Shown: piece by piece, positions 37,218-47,251 of the stretch
Position numbering within the stretch: the stretch's first letter is position 1
How the letters are laid out: every line of letters starts with the position of its first letter
Origin: Apostichopus japonicus
Taxonomy: Eukaryota > Echinodermata > Holothuroidea > Aspidochirotida > Stichopodidae
DNA: 64,000 nucleotides
Direction of reading: 5' to 3'
Assembly (NCBI RefSeq): GCF_037975245.1
Contig: NC_092581.1
Location: forward strand, 9,741,303-9,805,302
Notes under the pieces: model-generated
Databases searched by the model: none
Told to the model about the DNA's origin: nothing
What the model saw: the letters and a program-made list of their open reading frames with translations, nothing else
Program-made: the position numbers and the translations under genes

Positions 37218-37565
37218 TGTAACATAACATAACATAACAATTAATATTTATATAGCGCTATTCCATCTAGATCATAGCGCTTGTGACACAGACACAACTT
37301 AGCATGGAAATAGGTGAGTCTTAAGATTACTACGAAATTGAGAGATATTGTCAGTTTCTCTGATAGTACGAGGGAGATTGTTCCATGACTGTGGACCGGC
37401 TACACTGAACGATTTCTGACCCAAGACCTTGTTCGTTCTAGGAACATTCAAGCGGGTTATGTCATGAGTAGAGCGGAGAGTTCTTTGGGGAGTATTACTA
37501 TTACTTGGCGAGTAGAGGAAAGTATGATGAAGAATGTTGGTGAGGAAATTGTCGAAAATTCAGAC
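37218..37565 (-). pseudogene. CR1/L2-like retrotransposon 3' end with (TTATG)n tail
   Basis: The minus strand reads the conserved C-terminal RT segment: LNVPRTNKVLGQKSFSVAGP, QSWNNLPRTIRE and FRSNLKTHLF, then a stop, a TAGCGCTATATAAATATTAA motif and four ATGTT units. This is the usual 3' end of CR1/L2 elements. Only about 350 bp is present. Its tail touches the outer boundary of arm 2. Confidence 0.85.
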
Positions 37566-37685
37566 ACAGTTAATTTATTGGTGTACAAATATTAAAACCT
37601 CTTATTATGGCTATTATAAAACTTGGTTGAAGGAAATGAAAAATACCAGATATTTCCGATATCAGGTATATCGAAACCGAACACT

Positions 37686-38150
37686 GCACACATAGGCGTA
37701 GGTCCCGTAGGAGGCGGGGCTGCAGCCCCACACCCCGCCCCGCAACCCATTTTTTTCGGGCACCTACTGAGAGAAAAATAAATAGCAATGAATAGCTTAA
37801 AAATTATCTCATTGGTAATTAAAATAAAGTTCTAAGATTGGCCGACATTACTACTGTAAAAGAGAGTTTGACATAAATGGATCTGTATGCTTTTTTCTCC
37901 ATCTACATAAGACATTTGGTTGTTTACATTAGCATCCGGCGGTATACTGTGCTACTTTCACGGACCGTGCGGTACACGATGCCATGCAATGTAATGACCG
38001 ATGCTTGCTTATATGATATTGGCATCGATATGTTGAACGCGCGCGCTTCGCGCGCGAAAAATGTTGGTTTTTTTTCGGGCAAGTCGTTACAGCCCCAAAT
38101 CCTTTCGTCTGAAATTCTATTGGCTCTATATATCAACATATAGGTTTGCT
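37686..38150. repeat. hAT-like terminus and repeat shared with 6.06-6.2 kb
   Basis: CATAGGCGTAGGTCCCG near 37690 resembles hAT-type ends. A GC-rich stem follows (GGCGGGGCTGCAGCCCC). At 37975-38098 is the reverse complement of the 6057-6200 repeat, with a strong hairpin GCGCGCGCTTCGCGCGCG at about 38039-38056. I could not find a matching second terminus, so the ends are uncertain. Confidence 0.6.
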
Positions 38151-38586
38151 CAAAACAATTAGGTTTACGATATACAAAGTGTTGAAACCTTAGCAATCCT
38201 TACTTTTAGCGTCGTTTTCCTAAATGCCAGTGTTTACTGCATTTGTCAATCTGCAGTAATTTTCGGTATCTATGGATACTATGTCTCTCCTGCATCGGAA
38301 CCCTAGATCCACCAATAAACTGCATGCTGAATATGCATTGAAATTAAGATATATAAACAACTTTTCCCTAAAGAGGTGTAAAATGCTGTTAAAGCTTTTA
38401 AAAGCTGTTTTGGAATTGAATCTATATAGATTATAATATGCAAGCATGTATGGATAATGATATATGAATGCATTTATATTCGCATCATCATTTGTGGCAT
38501 TATCGAAATCGTACTGATGATCGAGTTACTGAAATCATTTGAGTCATATTGCTTTTTTCTGGACATTGTAGGTTGGGTAAGTAACA

Positions 38587-38700
38587 TTTATGAAAATCGT
38601 AATGAGTTGGAAAATCAAGAACAGTGAAAAAACTTTCAGCCTCCACCGGGATTCGAACCACAGGCCTTCCGGATCCATTTTCATCGTCATTCTCTCTCTT
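38587..38700 (-). mobile_element. tRNA-like SINE fragment (AAAATCAAGAACAGTG family)
   Basis: The reverse complement of the 3' half of the 43.17-kb element: GAAAATCGTAATGAGTTGG, GAAAATCAAGAACAGTG and the B box as GGGATTCGAACCAC. The A box half is missing. Confidence 0.75.
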
Positions 38701-38928
38701 TCTGTTTCTCTTATCTTTTTACTGGTTATTTGTCTACTGATAAGAAAAAAACTGACCACTAGTTCAGAACTTAATGAAACGAACGATTACGCTTTAGTGC
38801 GCAGTTGAGGGCGTGTGATTTCAGAAGAATAACTTTATGGGAATGACTGAAAACATCGCAGCTTAGTTCATAGTCATGGGTGGGGCCGGTGAGGCGTTAA
38901 TACGGTTTGTTAATAAAAGAGAATCATT

Positions 38929-39430
38929 CTAAATTGGAAAAGAAGACAAACGGAGGTGGAGGGGGGGGGGGTATATACATATCCACACACGGAAATGTGT
39001 ATATATATAATATAATATAATATAGTCAATGCGGAGTCTTATTGGTAACTTATTGTAGTTGTATATGTAGGAGTGAGGGGTTAACCTGTTCGCCCAATCG
39101 ACGATTCGAGCAGCCGTGTTTTGGATCCTTTGCAATTTCGATAGTTTGGATGTAGCTACACTAAATAGAAGAGAATTGCCATAATCCAGCCTACTCGAGA
39201 TTACAGCATGAATAAGTTTCTCAGCCGCAGGCCTATCGAGATAGTTCCTTTGTTGCCCTACCCGCCTAATATGAAACATTGTCGACTTACATATGTGGTT
39301 AACTTGCTGATCCATAGCAAGGTGAGCGTCCATTTACACACCTAGATTGCGAACTACCGGAACAGAGTTTATTGTTGCCAATTCTAAAGAAAGTTGATTT
39401 TATCCCAATACATTATTAGACCTATACTGT
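38929..39430 (-). pseudogene. CR1/L2-like RT 3' fragment with (TATAA)n tail
   Basis: The minus strand reads VPVVRNLGV, a stop, then MDAHLAMDQQVNHICKS and RLDYGNSLLFSVATSKLSKL, RIQNTAARIV, and LPIRLRIDYIILYYIY, the thumb and C-terminal region of a CR1/L2-group RT. A TATAA microsatellite lies inside its 3' part (39000-39025). It borders the duplicated segment that starts at about 39430. Confidence 0.85.
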
Positions 39431-40950
39431 GGTAAACAATTACCTTAGATTACGAAAATAATTACAATTTTATGGGCTAAGATCGATAATTCTTAGTCCT
39501 ATACATATTATTTCTACTATGTCAGATCACCATTGGTGACAGAATCAATAGATGGAACTCTCTCGATTTTGACGATTTCCAAATTGGCCTGAACCAACGA
39601 TATTTTGAAAGGCACATGAATGTTGAGCGCTTTCTGCTTGCCAGTTCTGTGGCATATTTTGTTTACATTCGATCGCACTGGTCTGCTGGTCGTGTCCACA
39701 GAGGAATATGAATATTACAGATGCTACGGTGGCCATCTTGGAATCGTTACGTTGTACCTCAACATTTCGGGCAGTTCATCTCATAATGTTGATGCTTTAT
39801 TTACAAATTCATCATTTTATCTCAAAATTTCGACATGTAAGTATCTCCGAATTTGTACGTATTTTCCCAAAATGTTCACTTTTAATCACAACATTCCGAT
39901 CTTTATATCGAACTTTCTACGTGTAATTCTCTATATTATGTAACCGTTTACATTTCATATCGAAATGTTACTGTTAATCGTAGCTTCGAGACCTTTTATG
40001 TCGAAATGTGGAGCTCTCAACACGAATATTTGCCTTTTTTGTCTCAATGTTATCTGTATCTCTAATTTTTGAAGTTCTCTCCCTAAATCTTCAGTATTTT
40101 ATTCACGAATTTTATTAATTAAATATCGACATAAAAATGTCGAAGTACTTTATCCAAGTTGATTTTCCAAAGCGCGCAGGGCACTGTATCTAAAGCTTAG
40201 AGTTGTCGTTATGGGAAATTCGACCGGTTTTTTTTCGGACAAAATATATCCCCTCCTCCCTACCTCTCTCGGAGCCATTGAGCGTTAATGAAGCCTCCGT
40301 ACAGTCTTCAAATTTTAAAAGGAATATTCTCGGGTGCTTACAAAATGTTGGATATTTATCATGGGTATGTGTGTGTTGCCCTCTGTAAATACGATATGTC
40401 ATGAAGGGAATCTTGAATGAAATTCATATATTGTACCTTAATGGCCCTATGTTGAGTAGTTGAACCTTGCTGTTATTATCGGAAGTTATTGGTCATTCGG
40501 ATCAGACTTTGCCACCTTTTAGTTTTAATTAAAAAGGAGTGCAATGGCATCATTGGGGACTTTAATCTGTCACATATTGATTACGCATATATTGATTAGT
40601 AGATTGATTGGTAGTTCTTCCATATTCTACAGATCTCTGTAAAATTAATCCCTTAAAAGTTATCACCTCTGTGCCCCATAGACAATGGATTTTCCCCTGC
40701 TCAACCCCCTATTTTCCTAGGACCGTGCGCAAGAAATCAAACGGAAGGGTCAAGAGCCCATTATCATCTGTTACTTACTTATCATTTAGAATTAGCAGAC
40801 AAAAAGGGAAAACACAGATTTGTGGAAAATCACAGCTCCATAGCAATGTGTACAATCACACACCCCGACATCATAACAAAAATGAAACGGATTTGTGGAG
40901 TATTGAACACTTCCAACAAAAAGGTTTTTTTCATAGGTCTTGAATAGTGT
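39430..40950. repeat. Direct copy of the 11.35-12.98 kb segment
   Basis: Same orientation and order as the upstream copy, with indels such as an extra GTTTACATTCGATCGC near 39659. It ends at TTTCATAGGTCTTGAATAGT, where arm 1 would continue toward exon 1. Here it is followed by unrelated DNA, so it is the upstream flank of a Tie-like locus whose gene part is absent. Confidence 0.85.
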
Positions 40951-41166
40951 TAACACTGTGTAAGAGTAAGTGGGCCTGACATTTCGATCCTAGCAGGATC
41001 TTCTTCAGAGGCTGAACGACAAGTAACAGACACAAAATACAAGCACAGAATACAGATAGCAGGGTGTACACAAAAGAGATTGATGTAAGAGGATTATTAG
41101 ACAAAGGATGGAGAGAAGAAAGGAAAGAAAGCAACATGAGAAGAGGCGAGGTAGGAGAGAAACTGA

Positions 41167-41459
41167 CAGGCGCGTAGCCAAGGGGGGGGCGAAGGGGGCA
41201 GCCACTCCCCCCCTTGAGCATATTTTTTTAATTTTTTTTTAATGTTTTTATGATATCGCTAGTATTTTCAAAAGAGAAAATGCTAAGATGCAACTTACAA
41301 GGCCTGGGAAGTGCCATTTCCAGCGATCTGGGAGGCATTTTCAGCCAAAATTTTCTTGTACGCTTCGCGCCAATATAGTGGCGCTATACGCTTAGATAGT
41401 TTGCAATGCCGAATCTACAGTTTCGCCCCTCCCTTGGCAAAGTCCTGGCTACGCGCCTG
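41167..41459. mobile_element. Small hAT-like element (CAGGCGCGTAGCCA family)
   Basis: Termini CAGGCGCGTAGCCA and TGGCTACGCGCCTG (the left end is followed by AGG, the right preceded by CC). The flanks GAAACTGA and TAAACTGC share AAACTG, an imperfect 8-bp duplication. The stem-loop module is present in reverse, ending 59 bp from the right terminus. Confidence 0.82.
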
Positions 41460-42887
41460 TAAACTGCAGCAGGACAAAGACAGAAGAGTGTGGAGAAAAG
41501 AGGTGGAAGCCAGTTAGGAGAAGAGGGGTGACAGAGGGATAACAAGGGGAGATGGAGGGGAGGGGGAGGGGAACGGAAGAAAGGTTAGTCATGTCCTTCC
41601 TGAATGTTGAGTCCATGAGGTTGAATGGTGTGCAGGCGTTGTATCCACAGTCTCTCTGTGCTGACTGCTGAGTCGTACTAGGTCAGGAGTTTCGCAGGGG
41701 CCCAGCCTTCAAAAGGGGAGAAGGTATATTGATAATTTGATATAGGTATCCACTATACCTTGATTGTTCTTGTTTCAGAGAGCAATAATCATACGCAATA
41801 TCACAATAATATTATGCTACAGGTTATTATGTAATATCGCTCATGTATATGGTGTCATGGTTACTAAAGAGTGCTGTTGAATCATTAGTTTATTTCAAAG
41901 GACAACAATCTTCATATGTATTGATGGTAGATGTCTGATATATCCTATCGGAGAATGATATTAGCCATGTGCATTGTACATTATGATGAATAAGACACTG
42001 CTGCTGTATCACTTCAAACTGTTGGTAATATGGTAGGGGCATCCTTCAATGGAGGGGGTGTAGGGTATATGGATGTGAATCATATTAGTATTACCTACTG
42101 TATGCATTCTTGGTAGATGCCAAGGCCTTATCCAGATTAGCCTATTGTTAATAGTTACTATACCTATGATACTGGGTAGATAGAAGTCACTATGTATAAA
42201 GTAATCCTAAGAATAGCTAAGCCTATATAATCCTAAGTAATACTAAGTATATGCAGTATTCTATGTATGTAATGTGTACACTAAGGAATGTCATCTGTCT
42301 CTGTGACAGATGAGAAGATGAGAGTAGTAGATCAGTATAGCATACACTACCAGGGTATGCAGTTGTGTATTCACGGAGTTGCTCCTTTTTAGCAACTAAT
42401 TGCTAATATGGCAGTCTTGGCAGATACGCATTGTAAAGGGGAAGGACTGTCACCAACCTCCTTCATCCATCGGGGTGAGTCGTTCAGTCGTTTATTTATA
42501 CCTAAAGTCGGTGAAGACTTCTACCATTCCTACGGGCCCTTGCAGGACTCCCCGGTTTAGCCCTACTTAAATCAGAGAAATTTATGATTTGAAATTTATG
42601 ATTTGACCTTCACCTTTGAAATCATGTGCAAGTTAATGTTATATTAAGCTACGTTTATGTTGGTCATCATTGCACACATCTTGATGTAATTAAAGAGAAT
42701 CTTCGTCGGTGATTTGATAGGAATTTTAATCAGGTTGCATGTATGTAACATGCTAGTTTTCTGTACGGCAAGAACTTGTTCTTGTCAGATTAGGCCAGAG
42801 ATGGTACCTACACCTCACGTTAGTTGTGAACATTTGCAGAATAGAAAAGAACGAGTAGCTTCCTAAATTTACCTTTGTTGGCCTATA

Positions 42888-42888
<1 letters not shown>
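41460..42888. other. Intergenic DNA, no gene recognised
   Basis: A purine-rich GGAGAAGAGGGG stretch lies at about 41514-41580. The remainder is AT-rich with no supported exon. Confidence 0.4.

Positions 42889-42955
<67 letters not shown>
42889..42955. repeat. (TA)n microsatellite
   Basis: Pure TA run of about 65 bp at the start of a dispersed repeat unit also found at 50.5 and 60.2 kb. Confidence 0.95.
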
Positions 42956-42957
<2 letters not shown>

Positions 42958-42960
<3 letters not shown>

Positions 42961-43278
42961 AGTCTGTTCAAAGTATCTCTTTCGAGATCCGGCTTTAGGA
43001 ATCACAAATGATTTTCGAGTTGGTTAGCATCATGTTTGATCTCTAGAGTAAGACAAAATATTTCACCAAAACCAAAACTAGTATATTGTTCGATACAGGT
43101 GACAAACGCCTACAGTGGAATTATGACCTTCCTTAACAGTTTCGAACCTCTTGACATACAATCAGCGTCCATGGCTTAGTTGGTTAGGGTGTCCGCGTAC
43201 AAAGCGGGAGGCCCGGGTTCGAATCCCAGTGGGGATGGAAGTTTTTTCACTGTTCTTGATTTTCCAACTCATTACGAT

Positions 43279-43312
<34 letters not shown>
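42958..43312 (+). mobile_element. SINE with tRNA-like segment and (AT)n tail, longest copy
   Basis: Positions 43050-43150 (ACAGGTGACAAACGCC, GACCTTCCTTA, TTTCGAACCTCT) recur at 50556-50670 in reverse and at 60255-60365. Then 43168-43241 is tRNA-like: A box GGCTTAGTTGGTTAGGGTG, a perfect anticodon-type stem CCGC/GCGG with loop GTACAAA (ACA in the anticodon position) and B box GGGTTCGAATCCC. The acceptor arm has a mismatch and several wobble pairs, so it is not a working tRNA. The tail TTTTCCAACTCATTACGATT leads into (AT)n. Confidence 0.8.
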
Positions 43313-43315
<3 letters not shown>

Positions 43316-43317
<2 letters not shown>

Positions 43318-46300
43318 TGTGTGTGTATATCGTATCGTATTGTAACGTATCGAAACGTATCGTAACATATCGAAACGTATCTCCCTTCCATTCCCCCACC
43401 CCATTGATGCCTCCACCTTTCTGTCACTGGTACAGCTCCGTGGATAAATAAGGGAAACGGTTAGAGATAAAGAGGCAACCCGTGAAAAATGGGATTGAAC
43501 AATCGTGTGTTCTTTTTACAGGAATAGTGCAAAGAGGGACCACTGTGACAGAAATGTCCCGATCCCATTCTGGTTCTTTGTGGTGCACATATCACCGTAA
43601 ATATTGTTCTGCCACTTTCTGATACATGGAGAGTTATCACCATATACTTCAACTGTTAGTAACATTCAAATCACTGAAAGGGGAACGTGAGTAGGAACAG
43701 GCAGCTGTTATCGAGATCACGGTGGTTGCCTGGTAAGGAAGAATTAATCAATAGGCCCGTAAGGCTGTGGAATGTGAGCTAGTTATAATTATTTTGGGGT
43801 TTTTTTTGGGGGGGAGGGGGGGTTGTAAAAGGATTCTTCAAGCTGCGAAAGTAAATTCAACTACTAAGATATACTAGTTCCGCGACTGGGGACAACAGGA
43901 TTTTTACGATACACACACTTAGAGCAAGACGATAATATGAATTTACTATAAATGCACACATCTCGAACGAGCAAGAGATCGAAGGCGTGCTTTGATGGCG
44001 CTATGATCTTATTAGTTTGTCAATCAGAGCTTGTTTTCAATTTACAGTCAGGAAGGATTGATGACGCCGAAAAGGTTCCTCGCTCTTTATCCGTCCTTAA
44101 AAGTGACTAACTTACCCGAACTAACAGGAGCATATCAACACATAGCTCTCCTTTTCCAAACCTACAGGATTTTTTAACCATCAAAAACTGTTCTGCATTG
44201 AAAGACTCCTGACAGGAACTTCACATGCGCAAATGCTATTTCCGAAATAGCTTATGAATCCTTAATAACTTGAAATTAATTTTTTGTAATTTTTAGGTCA
44301 GTTTTGGGCGGACTGGACTCTTACGCTCATCCCGACTCTTACACTGAGCCCCTCCCCCCCCCGCCCCCCCTTTCCGTTTCATTTAGTCGAACGGTCCCAC
44401 AAAAACTGAATAGAACCTTACTGTATTTGAAAGAATCAAGCAACTCTGATTGGCTTGTTACCATACAATTGACACAACAATTAATGTCAAGGGTTGATTG
44501 ATATTTCAGTTTCTACGGGGTATCCAACTAATCTATAACCATCTGGGGCGTTAGCTATATCTAATGCAGAGCAAAGAAAAACAGGCGCTGGTTACGCTTT
44601 GCGCAAGTATGAATTCACGTTGCCGTTACTTTCATGTAAGAGAGTTTTGGTTGCAAAATATACTGTTACTGTTGTTACTCAAACCACATTTCACAAGTTA
44701 TACGTTTAATGGGACATTATACACTGTTAGGCTTGAGAGTTGCACACCTGCAAGTTACGAAACGTTTTCATAGATCACTAAACAACATGATTGGACGTAA
44801 CCATCCCATGTGTTGATGTTAAGAAGTGATTTTAGTATATGAGTAGCTGATATCAATATGCAGCTTTGTCGTACAAAACAATTACACGAACATTTGTGTA
44901 CAGTATTACCATTAACGTGACTTAAGGCCCGCATATCCTACGTAATAACATTAGGCATATGTTATATAGTATAGGCCGAGTTAGGTTTTAGGTTAAATAA
45001 ACGGGTAACCTCGGGACCGTCCGAACCGCGATGACGGGTACCCGGTTCCGATTTTTGGAACCGGTGCCCTCACTAAATCGCCAACCTCCTCTCTCCTCCT
45101 ATAAATTTAAAAGTACGTTCACAAAATGGATCACTGTGAAGCTGTATGAATGATATAACTTCCTGTACAATTTCGACAAATTGCCACAACGACGTCAGTA
45201 AAGGGCAATTACCCATAAGACATAATTACCGGGCTTCGGCGTACTTGCCTGCAAGTTCAATATGTCTAGTTGCATCATACGCATTTGTGGAACGCAGGCT
45301 ACTATTCAAAAAGCAGTCTATATAAATGACGAATTAGGACATTATCTGTTTCAGTTCTTTCGTTAAACTCAATTGATTTTCTTTTAGAACGAGGCTAATG
45401 GAGTGCAGCAAGTAAGTCATACACTGCCATAGCATAAATGAAATACGATGTACTCTTAATTAATTTGATCCGCACACAAAGAGTACAAACGGTCACCCTG
45501 AACTTTACTTTTGAACTTCTTGCGATTACAACATTTCTAGACAATGAACTCTGCAGAACTAAAATGACCTTTGATCTCCACAGATACCAATAGAAGTTTA
45601 TAATTTGTTTTTAATTTATTCTATTTACATGCCACGTTCAATCACATAGGCATGCACAAACGCCTATGCCATGACCAGTGGCTTCGAAGACCAGGTAAGA
45701 CCCCTTGGATAAATGTGTCGCGAAGTTCCATTCTTGAAAAGTTTATACTTCCTTAAGACTATTATGATAATGAAAATAAATAAATAATTTATTTATTCCT
45801 GCATATTTCCCCCACTCCCTATCTACCACCCGGACCCATCTCCCTCCGCTCAAACTCCATCTCGTCAGGCCTGGCTGTAACCATCGCAGCATAGATGTCG
45901 TTTGCCTTCGGCAAGAAGTCAAACAGGGTACAAAATACTTTTCATTACCAAAAAGGGTACTTTTAATTTATGAAATTGATAACTTTAGAGGTTTGTCGCA
46001 AAACTCGGAGGAAGGGGGGGGGGGGATACAGCCACCTGACGAGCCGCTTCGCCATCCCTTTAGTGAATTTGATGGAACCCAGAAGCTGATTGCTTCTGTT
46101 TAAGAAGAGAATTTGATGGCGGGAGAAGTTACTATGATGCATCATCCAGCTTCTTTAAATATCTGCTGTGTGACTATTAAATAGGTTAGATAATTTCAAT
46201 TAAATGTTTATTTTTATATATCGCTCTACAAATAATGATTATTAAAACAATAGTATGCAAAAGAATCGTAACAGGAATGAATTTAAGCTTCAAAATTTCA

Positions 46301-46711
46301 ATAGAATACTATAGGGAAAGAAAAATAATGAAAAATCATTTTCGAGTTCACGTAACAGTTTCCTGAGTCTATATACCCTCTCGTTTTAACTTCAAACGAT
46401 AAACAAAGGAGATACACGTTTTAGCAAACGACTGCTGCATCTTTCTCGATCAACATATAACATTTTACATGTAGCCTTGGTCGAGTTAAGCAGTTGATAC
46501 CCAAAATTTTAATTTCGTATGCAATTCTACTCAGAGATGTTGCTTTTAGCCAATTAACCTTCTAACAGCTTATCACAGTCAATATTCCAATAACTCCAAC
46601 TTTACGGTTATCTTAGAAATTATCCGACGATTATGATATAGGTTTTGTGTCAATGGGAAAAAGTTACGAAAGTAAAAAGGTTAATACTGCGATTGAGGCA
46701 TACCCAGGACC
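43316..46711. other. Intergenic DNA, no gene recognised
   Basis: At 43325-43385 a 10-bp ATCGTAACGT/ATCGAAACGT tandem array. G runs near 43802-43820 and 46014-46025. A GC-rich inverted pair GGGTACCCGGTTCC/GGAACCGGTGCC lies at about 45037-45070. No exon could be supported. Confidence 0.4.
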
Positions 46712-47082
46712 CTCTGGCCCTGCATTAGAGGGTATTTTGGTCTCATACATTATAGAGGGCTTCATGGCCTCAGATATTAGAGGGCCTCCTGGCCTCATAC
46801 ATTAAAGGGCCACCTGGCCTCATACATTAGAGGGCCTCCTTGCCTCAGACATAGGATGGACTCCTAGCCTCAGACATTAGAGGGCCTCCTAGGCTCATAC
46901 ATTAAAGGGCCTCCTGGTCCCACACATTAGAGGGCCTTCTGGCCTCATACATTAAAGGTCCTCCTGGCCTCATACATAAGAAGGCCTTCTGACCTCATAA
47001 ATTAGAGGGCCTCGTGGCTTCATATATTAGAGGGCCTCGTGGCTTCATGCATTAGAGGGTCCCCCTGTCCTCATACGCTAGA
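46712..47082. repeat. 25-bp minisatellite, about 14 units
   Basis: Degenerate tandem units near CATACATTAGAGGGCCTCCT plus GGCCT, with units of 24-27 bp. The unit length is not a multiple of three, and stops occur in all frames, so it is non-coding. It ends about 170 bp downstream of the MARVEL gene stop codon. Confidence 0.92.
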
Positions 47083-47251
47083 GTACCTTTAGAATAATCA
47101 TCCCATTCCACTCACCCTCATTTTGTAAATGTTGTCGGGTTTTTTTCTATCTCTTGTATATATAGATCCTAATCAATAACTTGCGATTACTTATTGTAAA
47201 TATATTAATTAATCGCACAGCTGCCTGATCGCATTATCAATTATCTAACTA

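Larger units (their letters stand above)
26740..37225 (-). repeat. Arm 2 of the large inverted duplication
   Basis: The reverse complement matches arm 1 (12765-19105). Extra length comes from insertions absent from arm 1: a 1323-bp nested DNA element (27665-28987), a 362-bp MITE (30311-30672), a roughly 1.7-kb block with SINEs (about 30846-32565) and unmatched DNA in intron 3 (within 33700-35040). The outer boundary at about 37225 coincides with the tail of a CR1-like fragment. Confidence 0.95.

Noticed and set aside
43168-43241. Functional tRNA gene with anticodon ACA
   Set aside because: The anticodon-type stem is good, but the acceptor arm is mismatched and wobble-rich, the sequence runs on into a SINE tail, and partial copies exist elsewhere in the window.
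46712-47082. Possible CRISPR array from regularly spaced 25-bp repeats
   Set aside because: Units are contiguous without spacers, and the DNA is clearly eukaryotic. It is a minisatellite.
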